From: Apophysomyces variabilis
Lineage: Eukaryota > Mucoromycota > Mucoromycetes > Mucorales > Mucoraceae
Direction of reading: 5' to 3'
NCBI GenBank assembly: GCA_002749535.1
Contig: MZZL01000378.1
Span: 123,735-187,734 of the forward strand
DNA: 64,000 nt
Below, piece by piece: positions 22,802 to 34,970 of the stretch. The notes below the pieces were generated by a model. The model saw only the letters and a list, made by a program, of their open reading frames with translations, had not been told where the DNA came from and did not search any database. Numbering within the stretch: the first letter of the stretch is position 1; every line of letters starts with the position of its first letter. The translations under genes were made by a program, and so were the position numbers.

Positions 22802-22873
22802 TGGAGACGCCGGGGTTTGAACCCGGGGCCTTCTGCATGCAAAGCAGACGTGATACCACTACACCACATCCCC
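22802..22873 (-). tRNA. tRNA-Ala(UGC): tRNA-Ala (anticodon TGC)
   Basis: The cloverleaf can be folded by eye on the minus strand. The acceptor GGGGATG pairs with CGTCTCC, with two G-U pairs. The anticodon arm is TCTGC-TTTGCAT-GCAGA with anticodon TGC. The T arm is CCGGGTTCAAACCCCGG. The internal promoter is complete: A box TGGTGTAGTGG and B box GGTTCAAACCC. The discriminator is A and no intron is present. TTTT follows at once (22801-22798), with TTTTT slightly further on, as Pol III terminators. It is probably functional. Gyp2 lies 19 bp beyond its 3' end; LINE-A begins at its 5' end. Confidence 0.93.
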
Positions 22874-22924
22874 CACTTCTTTTTCCACTAAATTTACGTT
22901 ATATAAAGAAGTATATTCATCACC

Positions 22925-24139
22925 ATAGACAACAACAACAACAACATTAAAGAAACACTATCAAGCAACCCATCCATCAGTGAATCCATCGTTTCCTTGG
23001 CGCCTGGACAAAAGCGAAAGCTCGAAATCGACAAAACCAATATAAGCTCCCTTTCAGAAGCAATTCCTGATTGCAACATTAAGATTCCCAAATCTACAAA
23101 AAACTTATACCTTAGAGACAAAAGGAATAACATAGAAATCTCAACTGACTTCGGCCCTAGTACACTACTAAAGTGCGCTAAAATGGAAGATGAAAACCTA
23201 AAACTGATTCAGCATCTTAATGCACAAATTTCTTCTTTAAAAGAAATTATTCAACAACTTAAAGATAATAAGCAGCAAATGATGGCTCAATAGAGCCAGC
23301 TAATGTAGCTTATTATGACACTGCAAGCAAAACTGGATAGAGGAGATAATCACCCATCTACTCCATCTTCTAACAACAATACTGCAAAAAAACCAGCTTT
23401 TGTGCCTAGTCCTATTTCTGTGATGGCTCCCTCTTTTGGATCTGGCTCCTCAACAGCCAGCTCAATTTATACTGCTAAACCTACTACTACATATACTACA
23501 GTCGCAGCAAAGAATACTCTTTCACCAAAAAGAATGAAAAAAACTATGTGAACAATATCTGTAGCAGCTACACAACGTACCTTAAGTGAACCAACAGGAC
23601 CATCTCAATATAAGTTTATTTATTTCCCTTGTTGCCACTATCTCCACCATTCTAATATTAGGAAACTGCTAACAGTTATGAAAGTTCCTCAGTCTAGGAT
23701 CATTGATATCCAGTTTCCAGCTAAAGGCACTGTTGCTTTACTTGTCCATAGTGACTTCAAACAACAGCTGCTTAAATTACTGGAAAAACAAAAAGTTACT
23801 CCTAAAGCTAACTTTGATCCTACTGCACCTGAGGTTATCAGTGACCCTAAATACACCAGCCTCTCCCCTCAAGACAAGAGCGCCCTTGCCAAGTCCTTGC
23901 TAGTTTCATGTCTTCTCTGCACCTGCTCCCATCTCCCTGTACATCTGGGCAATAGTGTTGCTCGATATTTTGCTCAGTCTAATGGAATCATTCAGATTCC
24001 TGCAGATGCTTACAGTAAATATCTTGCTGACTGCAAGGTGGGCACTGCCCTATTGGTCTAGGACTCTCAGAGTTCTGAGCAAGCCCACTCTACTTTTACT
24101 CTCTCAACCCAAGACCTTGAGGCAATGGATGATCAATGA
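22925..24139 (+). pseudogene. LINE-A ORF1 protein
   Basis: RNA-binding/structural ORF1 of the LINE, read in frame 2. No ATG is visible at the start: the open frame begins near 22925 with ATA and an Asn run, and a TTG is at 22997. It encodes a basic N terminus, then a helical segment (about 23180-23290, MEDENLKLIQHL and EIIQQLKDNKQQ) likely to be a coiled coil, a Ser/Thr-rich linker and a C-terminal domain ending at TGA 24137-24139. In-frame stops include TAG at about 23291 and 23306, both CAG in LINE-C, plus TGA 23549 and two later TAGs. No CCHC knuckle is seen. Confidence 0.8.
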
Positions 24140-27100
24140 GTAGACGCATCACACTTGGTTTATTCAATGCTAACGGAATCCGAACAAGCCTGGTAGAAGT
24201 ACTTGAAGTGTGCCAGAAAGAACAAGATAACGTCAATCTTTTATTAGTTACAGAGACCTACCTTCTTCAGGGCAATCTTGATAGTCCATAGTCTCAACAC
24301 CATGTGTACACCACCAAAGCCAATGCTCTTTCTCCTACACAGGGCGGTATTTCTCTTTTAGTTCGTCCTAGTTACCCACACTATGTGCACTGAATAGCTA
24401 ACACTCATAATTCAGTTTTATCTTTTAGAATCAGTCCTTACACATTTCATGGTTTGTACCTTGCTCCTTCTATAACTCATTAAGAAGTAATGACATGTAT
24501 TCAAACATTCAATATTGACGATTACACACTTGTTTTCAGTGACCTCAACACTCATTTACACACAGTAACTGGTGATTCCAAATGAAATGAGCGAGCAAAG
24601 GATATGGCAGACTGGATCAGCTCAAACAGCTTAACCTTGTGGAATGCAGAACTAGCATATGGCAAACCTACGTTCCATGGACATCATGGCTCTAGTATCA
24701 TTGACCTCTTCTTGTCGCAATGAGCACACTTTACAAATGTCGACCTTACAATTCATGATGACCTGTCATTGAATTCAGACCACCACTTGTGTGAGCTGTC
24801 GTTTGACATAGTGCCTATACCACTGCTCCCTGCAGAAACGGCTGCACGTAAACTGTGGTGTCTCTCGCATTTGCAAAAACTAGAGCTCTACAAAAAGTAC
24901 GTTACTACCTTTGAAGCAGAAATAGGAACGCTTCATGGAGAGATCCAGCAACTTGTACAAAAAGACTCTCATTTGCCATGTCTTGCTCAGTTGGAAAGTT
25001 TGATGGAAAGACTCACTGAGTCAATCTACTTTGCTTTGGATTGCAGTGTTGGGTGCTCGCAACCATGTCTGAGATCAGCAAAATGGTTTTGGAATGACCA
25101 TCTGCAGCAGTTAGCCAATCATTATCAATAGTTGTATCAATGCTGGCGTCATTTGTGCAATGACCTCAAACACATTAAAGCCCACGCTGAGTATAGACAG
25201 GCGTGTGCTGACTTTAGTTCAGCAGTAGGCACAGCACAGCAACGATCCTGGCAACAGTTTTGTAAAAAGCTCGAGAGAAACCCAGACAATATGACCGCAG
25301 CTATCAAATGTATGTGAATATGTCGTAGGACCAACGTCACCTTATCGTCACCTGACGACCCCTTGCAAGCAGCCAATGACATGATTTCTCATCTTGAGAA
25401 CATCTTTGGTGGTTCTGTTCCTCTATGTGCTGAGCCAGTGGAGGCCTCACCTTTCATGCACCAATGTGCAAGCGTAGTGCGCACAAAACCTTAGAATACT
25501 GAAACTGTCATCAATGCTATCTGATCCTTGCCAAATCGGAAAGTGCCAGGTATCGATCATATTTGGGCAGAAATGCTCAAGCCTATATCTCAAGCACTCA
25601 GTAAGATCTTGGATGCTTTGTTCACTTTGTGTTGAGCGTGGTCCTGGACCCCTATAGCATGGCAAACAGCCCAGGTTGTTCCCATCTATAAGCAGAAAGG
25701 ATCTCTGTCTGCTCCATTTAGCTATTGGCCAATCAGTCTAACCTCAGTTTTCCATAAACTGTTGGAACGCTGTATTGCTGATGAGTTAACCACCACAATG
25801 TCCACGCTTGACATTGCTCAGGGAGGGTTCTATGCTCATAGGAATATGTTGGATCAAGCCTTGTGTTTGCACAAGATTATGGGATATTTTGCCCATGACA
25901 GGAGGGAGCCACCTGTCATTGTCTTTTTGGACATCAAAGCTGCATATGACAGTACCAATCGGTCTGTTATATGGGAAACGCTGAGACACTATGTGTCTGA
26001 GCCTTTGCTCTGGTTACTTCAGAACATGTTTGATGACATTGTTGTTAACGTCGTTCTCTAGAATGTAGCCTTCCAGGATATCACATCAAAGCATGGCGTG
26101 TTACAGGGTTCTATTCTTTCTCCTTTCCTTTACTCAGTCTTTATCGACACTCTCCCTTGATTACTAAGATCAATTTCATATAACCCACATATGGTGCTGG
26201 TACCCAATCCCCCCATTGGACGATCTCTCAACTTTTGTTCTCGGCGCCCTTTTACTTATGATCCCCTTGAATTTCAGCATGCAGCTCACCATTCGCTGCT
26301 TAGTGAATTACATAAACTGCATAATCTGTATTCTTTTGATGTCCAAGGACCTGAGGATCATACCCCTGTTTCAATGCTTCCTGTCAATTGTCTGTTATAT
26401 ACAGATGATGTTGCCCTTATAGGAACACCAGACAATATTGACCGACTCTTGGTAGAAGTAGAAATCCACTCCCGTCTTCTAGGTTACCAATGGAATCTGA
26501 CCAAGTGTGAGGTACTCAATGCCCCACCCGATCATACTTTTACACTCTATGGTGATCAGTTACCCACTTACAGGACCTTCTGGTACCTAGGTATCCCTTT
26601 CTCACAGTCAGGTATTGACGCAAATCTCTTGATACATCATGCCAACAACAAGGCGGTGAATGTTATGCATTCACTGAAAGGTTGTGGTGTGCACATGTAT
26701 GGGTTTGGTATTGCTCATGCTCTAAGGGCGTACAAAATTTTTGTGCATTTTATTCTAGAGTATGGGCTTGCTATTCTTCACCTCATCAAATGTGGGATTG
26801 AGGAGGCTGAACGTAGTCAAAGACGTTGTCTGAGACTATGTCTCTGCCATAATCCTTCTTCTCCCATTGGTGTTTTACATCTTGCTTCTCTTGCTGCACT
26901 GCTGTCAGTGTATGGAAGATCGTTGATCCTCCAGGCAAAATTTCTTTACTGCGCTGAAACGATTCCTGATGACACCCTGCTGAAGTGTATGATCCTGCAG
27001 CTCCAAGCACGCTGTAGTGAAGTGACATGGGTTAAGCTTTGTCACAATGTACTATGGAAAGAAGTGCGTAAACTCAGAGACCGGCCTGACCCCCTGAAGT

Positions 27101-27615
27101 ACCCATTGAAAGAAGCTATCCGTCTCTTCTGCCAATGTGAAATCGACGCCCTCCTATTGATCAAGGATCCTCTGGTTATCTTGATACGAGGCTTACATCG
27201 TCCTGTTTAGGATCCAGTTCTTCTTTTACCTTGCACCAGTAAAGAGCATCACCATTTGGTCAAGTGGCGTATTGCCTGGTTGCCTCCTTCACCCTTGATT
27301 GCATGTTAGTGCAGATGTCCTCATGGAAATTGTGATCACTTTCTCGACTGCCCTCTTACCAAAACTGCTATGGAAAACCTCATGTGTGTTACCTATTCGT
27401 TTCCCCTGCCTGCCATGCATCCAGTGGATTATGCACTTAATCTGTTGCCTCAGAAGATTCCGTCTACCTACAGCCTATGGATAGTCATGTGGCAGCGCGT
27501 TCACATTATCCTTCACAAGATCGATCAAGCCACCTCTGATGAAACCTTTGATCCTAAACCTCTTCCTGATGCTCTGCTCATTGCTGCCTTCAACAGGCAC
27601 TGCAGGCACAATTGA
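24136..27615 (+). pseudogene. LINE-A ORF2 (APE endonuclease, reverse transcriptase), 1160 codons
   Basis: A single frame from ATG 24136, overlapping the ORF1 stop as ATGA, to TGA 27613-27615. The APE-like endonuclease has LGLFNANGIRTS, VTETYL, SDLNTH, SIIDLFL and SDHH (24136-24790). The RT has FLDIKAAYDSTNR (A), GVLQGSILSPFLYSVFIDTLP-type block B and LLYTDDVALIG at 26398 (B copy: YADD). A C-terminal CRCPHGNCDHFLDCP zinc-like motif follows. More than ten stops occur; several are sense codons in LINE-B (TAG 24289 vs TGG 31029; TGA 25315 vs CGA 35902; TAG 27208 vs TGG 44482). The clade was not determined. Confidence 0.88.
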
Positions 27616-28213
27616 GTTGCATAATTTTCTTGACATGTATTTTATTTCTTGTATGTATTTCTCTTTATGAACTGCACCTTGTTTTGACTTTTTTTTTAAT
27701 TTATTTATTGATTTCGTTTGTGCAGTCATCTTTTTTACGTTTTCTTTTTTTAGCTCTGTACTAATATCAGGTTGCGTTGTCTTGTCTCCCCATGGATAGT
27801 CTTCTCCAGTTCCTGGTTGGTCTCTTCTGAAGCTTGGTTCTCTGCTGTTGTGATGGCTGCGCTCTTGGTCTCTATGGTCCTTGTGTGTCATTGTTCCCTT
27901 CTACTCCTTCTTGTTTGTCTGCTCGGTGTACATTTTCGTGTTACCTGATGCATCTCACTCTCTTTTTTTTCTCACGTCCCTGGCAGTCAGATTTTTTCCC
28001 AATGGGTTTTTTTCATCCGCACTGACCATCCCCACATTACTTCTCCGCTTGTACCCCCCATCCTTTTTATGCTGACATACTTTTTTTAATTTTTCCTCCA
28101 AGTAGTATGGAGTTTTTTTTTACATTCCTTTAGTACAATTAGATCAATGAGGCGGCCAACGCACTATGAAAAACTGGCAATATGGCCACTATGCCTTGAA
28201 TAAACTACTTTGA
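27616..28213 (+). other. LINE-A 3' UTR
   Basis: Non-coding, with T-rich stretches. It is repeated with transitions in LINE-B (44890-45282 and 45736-45940). It ends GAATAAACTACTTTGA just before the tRNA-like sequence. Open frames here on either strand are incidental. Confidence 0.8.
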
Positions 28214-28229
28214 ACTACACCATATCCCC
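28214..28229 (+). repeat. tRNA-Ala 5'-end target duplication between LINE-A and LINE-B
   Basis: ACTACACCATATCCCC equals the antisense first 16 nt of tRNA-Ala (22858-22873, ACTACACCACATCCCC) except for one C to T. It stands exactly between the last base of LINE-A and the first of LINE-B, so it reads as the target-site duplication of LINE-A and the insertion point of LINE-B. Confidence 0.8.
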
Positions 28230-30879
28230 ACTTCTTTTTCCGCTAAATTTATGTTATATAAAGAAGTATATTTATCACCATAGACAACAACAACAACAAC
28301 ACCAAAGAAACACTACCAAATAACCTATCTATCAGTGAATCTACTGCATTCAACCCCTTCCAACTTGACCTCAAAAGTTTTCTGCTAATTGGAATCAAAA
28401 GGCCACAAGATTTTACTAAAAACTAATAAAAAAAGTTTTTAATATTATATTATCATTTTAATTCAAAATAATAAAAAAGTTAATTAATTACTTCAAGTCT
28501 TATATAACACTTAGATGTTAGAAAAAAGCAACTCACCTTTGAATATAACATAACCTCTCTGGAAATATAAGAGGAGTTACTTAAAACTATATAAAGTCTA
28601 AATAACTATATTGCCTTATTAGAAAGCATTATTCAAAATTATAAAAAGAAAGAAGCTATTTGGCAAGCTTAATAGAGTAAGCTAATAGCTAAATTCCTTT
28701 TGCTAAGAGATAAGCTTGAGGTGGCTATCCTTTCTAAAAACTTATCCTTTGCCCCTGTGCAAACAATAAAAGTTATTAAAACTAAACCTCTTTCTTAACC
28801 TCTTCTTTACTCTTTCTTAAATGCCAACTTTTCCTCAGCTAACTTAATTCATATACTAAAAGCACCAACCTATGCCAATGTTGCTGCCAAAAACGCCTTT
28901 GCTCCTAAAAAGAAAGAGCATACCAAGTTCTAGTTGCTATAGTCTAATAGGTTTTATTAGAATCTTTAGGATTTTCAGTATATGATTTTATCTATCTTCT
29001 CTGTTATCACCATCTAAAACACTCTGATGTTCACCACCACTGCGGTCAAAAAAAGATTCTACTATCAGTAGAAACTTGGTGGAATCTCAGATTCCACCAT
29101 CTTTCCACCACCTTTCTACTGCTTTTTCACCATGCAGTGGAATCTCTTCAAAGGTTTGTGGAATGTACCTTCCACTACCTTTTCCACTACCTTTCTACCA
29201 CCCTCTCAAGTTCAACAATTGGATAAACTGCTATATGACAGAGACCATTATGTTGATGTTATTGGATTAAGTAGTATATATTAGAGGCTAACATTTTAGT
29301 TTCATTCAACCATATTCCTTTATTTAAGCACTTTTTATTGGATTAACTTGCCTACAACGATACATTCTATTGAAGCTACTGATTTTTATCTAGTCTATCC
29401 AATTGGATGTTCTTTTCGTTGTATACATTATTTTAGCCATTAAGATACACTTCTTTATCATATACAAGAAGCTTCTTTAGCTATATATATAGGAAAAAAA
29501 CAGACACTTTTATTTTCTTGGAGCTATATAGCGTAATGTACTAACAAATAGCTAACTTTATGCTTAGTTTTATATTATCTTACCTAATTACTGAAGGTTA
29601 AAGAAGCATAGCTTTTAAAAATGACAATTAGTAAAATGTACTAAAAGCTAACACACAGTAGCATACCTAAGCCAGCATGCAATAACAAATGGCAGCATTA
29701 TATATAGGCCTACAAAAAGTTATCTTGCCAAGTAACTGAATAACGATATAAAAAAGTATCTGTACCATTAAAAAGTATGTCATCTTTCTCTGTTTCCATT
29801 TTGTTAAGAAACAAAAGCTACTCTATATAATAATCAAAAAGTTAAGATTAGTTACATTTAGGTCAATCAATCAAAATACCTTATTAAAAATAAGAAGCAA
29901 GCTCTTCTATAACGTAGTGATCATTCTAGCTATCAAAAGAAAAAAAGAATGAGATGCTATGAAATGAAGATAAAAACTTACCAGCAAAGGGTATGCTTTT
30001 AGATCAAGGTCACATATTATTAGGATCATATAGTAGCAACGTTTTCAAAGTGAGTTTTCTGATGAAGAAGTGGTAAAACACTATAAAACAAAAAAGGTAT
30101 AGAGGAAAAAGTTTGCAAAAGAAAAGAATGAATAAAAGGAAAACGCGGATAACTCTGTAAAAAAAAAGAAACCATGTTAGAAGCGCGTGACATAAATAAT
30201 TATGCAGTTCTTGGGAAATGTGAATGCACTAGTTTTGCTGTCATAACTTAATTTTGTATGCATGTCTGCTACAGTAACAGCGTTTGGAGGGAGAGAAAAA
30301 TGTGGTAATATAAGAAATTCTACCACCTGGGTAGAAAGTGGGTGGAACCAGAGATTCTACCATGTAGTATAAAGGTGGTAGAATCACCCTTCAACTGCAG
30401 TGCACCTTTTTCATACTTTGAAAATTCTATAAAGTAAAATTATTAATATATAGTTCTCAGCTCATAGTGTGGTTGCTTTGCTGGTACACCAAGTATATAA
30501 ACATGAGCTTCTTACTTCCTTAGTAAAGATAGGTGTTAAGCCCTTAGACAACTTTAACCCACTTGCTCTAACAGTTATTGGAGATCTAAAGTATGCCTCT
30601 TTGTCTGCCAAAGACAAGAGCAACATAGTTAAGGATTTTTTAGTCTCTTGTCTTCTCTGCACTTATCTCCACTTTTCTGTGCATCTGAGTAATAGTGTTG
30701 CTCAATATTTTACTCAGTCTAATAGAATTGTTCAGATTTCTGCAGATGCTTATAGCAAATATCTTGCTGACTGCAAGGTAGGCACTGCCCCATTAGTTTA
30801 GAACTTTCAAAGTTCTAAGCAAGCTTACTCTACTTTCACTCTCTCTACATAAAATCTCAAGGCAATAGATGATTAATGA
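28230..30879 (+). pseudogene. LINE-B ORF1 remnant, split by Cmi2
   Basis: The first 150 bp match the LINE-A and LINE-C leader. Then 28380-29037 is AT-rich and does not align by eye with LINE-A until a short AAKNAF-like stretch near 28880 (LINE-A: VAAKNTLSPKRM). After Cmi2, 30430-30879 encodes the conserved ORF1 C-terminal domain (KSNIVKDFLVSCLLCTY, ADAYSKYLADCKVGTAPLV) and reaches the ATGA junction with ORF2 at 30876-30879. The N-terminal half may belong to a different ORF1 subfamily. Confidence 0.65.
29038..30402 (-). mobile_element. Cmi2: non-autonomous CACTA-like element (1365 bp) in LINE-B
   Basis: Same element as Cmi1 in opposite orientation: its left end, CACTGCGGTCAAAAA, matches the right end of Cmi1. 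It is flanked by the 3-bp duplication CAC (29035-29037 and 30403-30405). TTCCACC subterminal arrays sit at both ends. The interior aligns along its whole length with Cmi1, mostly with transition differences, and includes the conserved METEKDD mini-reading frame on the minus strand near 29800. Confidence 0.88.
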
Positions 30880-31131
30880 GTAGATGCATCATATTCAGTT
30901 TATTCAATGCTAACAGAATCTGAATAAGCCTAATAGAAGTACTTAAAGTGTACTAGAAAGAACAAGATAATGTCAATCTTTTATTAGTTATAGAGATCTA
31001 CCTTCTTTAAGGCAATCTTAATAGTCCATGGTCTCAATACTATATATATGCTACTAAAGCCAATACTCTTTCTCCTGCACAGAGTAATATTTCTCTTTTA
31101 GTTCATCCTAGTTACCTGCACTATGTACACT
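30876..31131 (+). pseudogene. LINE-B ORF2, endonuclease start, cut by hAT-1
   Basis: ATG 30876 overlaps the ORF1 TGA. It encodes the beginning of the APE endonuclease as in LINE-A, with its own stops but with TGG kept at 31029-31031 where LINE-A has TAG. hAT-1 interrupts at 31131, after TGTACACT. Confidence 0.8.
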
Positions 31132-34100
31132 TAGGGATTAGCAAAATATTCATTTATTTGTATTTGTTTGTATTCACTCATCAATGAATGAATATGAGCA
31201 AAGACCTATGGTTGATGAATGAATATGAATATAGATTTCTTATTTCAATTAGTTATTTAAATATTCCTAGCATCATTCAAACAATAAACAAATATTCTAG
31301 CTTCATTCATATTCATTTGCATCATTTGTAGAATTACTCAATTAACGTAGGATTTACTCAGTTTTGCATCAATCGCAACATAGAAGCATTTAATGTTGTA
31401 AAGGAATTGTCGTTAGCATGGTTATGTGAAATGCCAAAGCATACATATATGAACTTTATATTAACTGTGAATTAGCTTGAATTTGCAAAGAGAGATTTTC
31501 TATTCTGTATGGAGTGAAGCAATTCAGATGTCAGTGCAGCAGAAAACACTGTTAGAGATGACAAAAGTATGATGACGTAGCACTAAAGTATGATATTGTG
31601 CATGAACAAAACTAGTGTGACAAATAGGATGTCAGAATGTGACATGTTATAGTAGCATTGAAGAAAAGCCCTTAAATATGCAAACATAAAATGTCTTCTA
31701 AAAGAATTAGTATGCAATGCACAAACACATTGTCTGTACAATGAGCGAATAGAAAAAGGAAACAGGACGTTTATTGATAATAAAAAATCAGTCGCTTCCA
31801 AACAGCATGCTTTTGTTCAATTGCAAAACAAAAAAGTTTTGCTTTTTTTTTGCATAAGCTAAATATTTAAAGCAGCATTCCTTTAAAGACACGTTATGGC
31901 ATTGTTCAAGTCCTGTCAGCTAAACATATTATTGTTTAAATGGCGACGCTAAGTTTACTTTCAATATCTTATCTCCTATATGCTGAATGATCAATGGTTC
32001 ATTAAGTCTGAAGAATCAATATTGTCATTTGACAGAGCAATCATTAAATCTTTTAGACCAAATGATCGTTTAGCTCCTTTAAACTGAATGAGCGTTTAAT
32101 TTCTTTAGACTAAATCACTATAATATAAAATAAGAGCAGAAATAGAAACCCATTTCACTTTATTATTGATATTATATCATGTCTGACATACCTAAATGCT
32201 TCACTTCTTAGCAAAGAAGACGCACTGAATTTACTCATGCTACTGTAAGTATATATCTATTGTTATAATGTAACATTTTATACTAAATCATTGCATTGCC
32301 ATAAAACCTGTAGGATCAAACTATAAAGTTTTCAATGCCTGCTCACTCTTTGGTACAATTGTATCCATCCTCTGAAGATCTTATGTTGGAAGATACATCT
32401 ATTACTGATAAGAAAGTGGAAGAAAATACTTCATCCACTATGGTTACTGTTCCTTCCACCAAGCACAAGAGGTCAAAAACAAGCTGGGTATATGGAAATG
32501 AATGGGTCGTAGTTGAAAAAGATTCAAAGACAGGTATCAACTATTACCACTGTCAATACCAATATCTATCAGGCAGTATATACAATAAACAATATAAGAA
32601 AGTTAGCTCCATAACTAGCAACATCATGTACTATTTGAAAGCAGCATATAATCTCAATAGCAACTTTACAAAGGCGGGTATCCATAACAAAACCACTGGC
32701 ATTATGGATAACTTTGTCATTCATTCATCAACAATCAATTCAAAGTTCACTTAAGATCTTTTTCGCAATATACTGCTTAATTATCTGGTTTCTGCTGCTT
32801 TGCTTTTTAATGCCATAGAGAACCCTGCGTTCCAGAAGCTGCTGTATCTTGCTTGTATGGCACCCAATGAACAACAGCTTTTACTTCCCAGTATGAAAAC
32901 AATCTGCCACAATCTTGATCAAGCCTATGCGCTTTATCTTACTCAAATCATCGACCTTCTTAGACAGCAGCCATATATTTTATATACACTGGATGCATGG
33001 ACAAGTGAATGGAGAGATGCATTTCTTAGTGTCATAACACATTGGATAGATGAAAATTGGACGCAAAAAACAGTTATCATCAGTTTTGAGCCATTGTCTG
33101 GTATACACAGCGCAGATAACATGGGAACAGTTTTTGTGAATCTCTTAAAGAGTTTGGATCTTGACAAAAAACCTTTTTTTATTACTACCAACAATGCTAG
33201 CAACATGATTATGATGGCTAAGAGAATTGAAAAAGAAGTATCTTCCAACATTTTCTAAGCAGATCAAAACTGTATTCTCTATATTGCCCATGTCATGAAC
33301 TTATCTATGCAAGCAATCATTGGTGATGCTCTTGGCGCTGATGCTCCTGAAGATGACAACCAAGAGATGAACAATAGCAATCCTATTATTGATCCTTCTG
33401 AATGGGACCATCCAGGTAAGTCTTGCTTAGCTTTCATGTATCTTACAAAATTTCTCAAAACCTTTGTTTAAAGGTGCCATATTATGTTGTTTACAAAATG
33501 GTGTTAATAAGATTCACTCCTCCCCACAATGACTTGAGCACTATTGCAACTGTAGCAAAGCTATCCAAAAAGCAAGCTCAACCCTAGAAATGGAAGATGC
33601 AAATAAAATAAACAAAAACTAAACAGTGGTGAAGGAGCTCATTCTTGACGTTAAAACCCGCTGGAATTCCACTTATGCTATAATTGAATGGGCAATGGAA
33701 ATGCGCTATGCTTACAACATAACCTACAGTAGCATTCCAAAGTTGGAATCATACCATCTAAGCAAACAAGAATGGCAAGTCCTACAAGAGCTACACCCAT
33801 TGCTGAAACCATTTTTTGAACTAACAAGAATACTTGATAGTGAACAGTATCCTTGTCTATCAAGTACAATTATTAGATACAACATGTTGATGGATCATCT
33901 TGAGGATTACCATGATAATAGAGGAAAGATATGATTGAACTGTTACTGTAGGGAATGACATTGACAGTTGTTGACCTTTTTAGGATTGTCTCATGCTGCG
34001 ATATAGAACTGAAGTAGCATAAAACAAATTGCAAAAGTATTATGCGCATACAGGAATACTAGTGTATTCAATTACTATATCACTAGATTCTTGCGCCAAG

Positions 34101-34970
34101 TTCCAATGGTAGAGCGATCAAGAGTGGGAGCCCGAATACATTGAGCAAGCAATGTGCAATGTGACTGGAACTTGGAAGAAGGAATTTTGTGTTATGCATT
34201 ATGAAAACGTCTCCCAAATGCCTGGTTTCTGCCTGTTTCAGAGTTGACCGCGTCAGGATCAGTTGGCTGAGTATATAATGGAGCCAAGAGCAGTTGAGGA
34301 TACCAACATACTCGAGTACTGGCGAAGTCACAGTGTTTAGTGGCCGCAAATGGCTGGAATGGCCCATAAGTATTTGTCTATTCTAGCATCTTCTGCTCCC
34401 TCTGAACAGTGCTTTTTGCACGCCAAGTTTTTTGCTCCGTTTTAACACAATCGTTTGTTGCCAGAAACAATTCAGAAAAGTGTTTTAGTAGATTCCTGGA
34501 GTAAAACTTTACTCTCTACTGAATAAAGCTTTTTAGACCATAAAACATTACTTCTCTATTCTTTTTCGCGAAATGTCTTTTCCCAAGTGATTTTGCTCTT
34601 ACTTTTCTCTTAAGCTTCAAGGGCTCATTTAGAGTTCATTTAACTTGCTATTACATTCACTCTCAGAAAACCTTTTGCCAACTTCATATTACCAATTAGC
34701 CTTGTTAAAGTGATAACAACAAAATGGCATTGTCTTTAATTATAAGATTGAGAACATTACTCATTCCTAATTTCTATATACAATGACAAATAATTGAACG
34801 AATATGAATATTGCCTCTGTTATTCAAATAAGCTAAGAATATTCATCTGTTTATTCAAATGAACGAGAATATTCACATTTGCTTAGCGAACAAATAAGAA
34901 TATCTAAAAAATTATTTGAATGAAAATGAATATTTGTTTATTTATTCATATTCATTCTTGCTGATCTCTA
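31132..34970 (+). mobile_element. hAT-1: complete hAT DNA transposon
   Basis: 3839 bp. The terminal inverted repeats are TAGGGATTAGCAA (left) and, reversed, TAGAGATCAGCAA (right), with a perfect 8-bp TSD TGTACACT (31124-31131 and 34971-34978). The subterminal 200 bp on both sides are dominated by imperfect copies of AATGAATATTCATT-like motifs. A decayed transposase gene lies inside. The uninterrupted LINE sequence at this point is known from LINE-A, which confirms the boundaries. Confidence 0.95.
32179..34526 (+). pseudogene. hAT-1 transposase (BED/RNase H-like/C-terminal dimerisation), introns visible
   Basis: Exon 1 runs from ATG 32179 to 32244. Intron 1 is 32245-32313 (GTAAGT...TAG). Exon 2 covers 32314-33415. 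Intron 2 is 33416-33473 (GTAAG...AAG). Later exons follow, with a probable third intron near 33935-33985 whose donor looks decayed. Features are a degenerate BED-like N terminus (YYHCQY), TLDAWTSEWRDAFLSV (first catalytic region), FFITTNNASNM, LILDVKTRWNSTY and the C-terminal LSILASSAPSEQCF (hAT dimerisation). Stops include TAG 32212, TAA 32752, TAA 33256, a TGA near 33530 and a TAG near 34340. The gene is inactive. Confidence 0.85.

Larger units (their letters stand above)
22874..28213 (+). mobile_element. LINE-A: APE-type non-LTR retrotransposon, full length
   Basis: The 5' end (ACTTCTTTTTCC) abuts the first base of tRNA-Ala, and the 3' end is followed by ACTACACCATATCCCC (28214-28229), which is the tRNA 5' end in antisense with one change. 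ORF1 and ORF2 overlap by ATGA, followed by about 600 bp of 3' UTR rich in T runs. There is no long poly(A); the end reads AATAAACTACTTTGA. TATATAAAG at about 22902 and a CAA repeat lie in the leader. Many nonsense mutations but no frameshift were found in ORF2. Confidence 0.9.

Noticed and set aside
26191..27210. A stand-alone 339-codon gene.
   Set aside because: It is the RT/C-terminal part of LINE-A ORF2 in the same frame, delimited only by nonsense codons.
27475..27891. A 138-codon minus-strand frame.
   Set aside because: It is antisense to the end of LINE-A ORF2 and its 3' UTR; no homologous open frame is kept in LINE-B.
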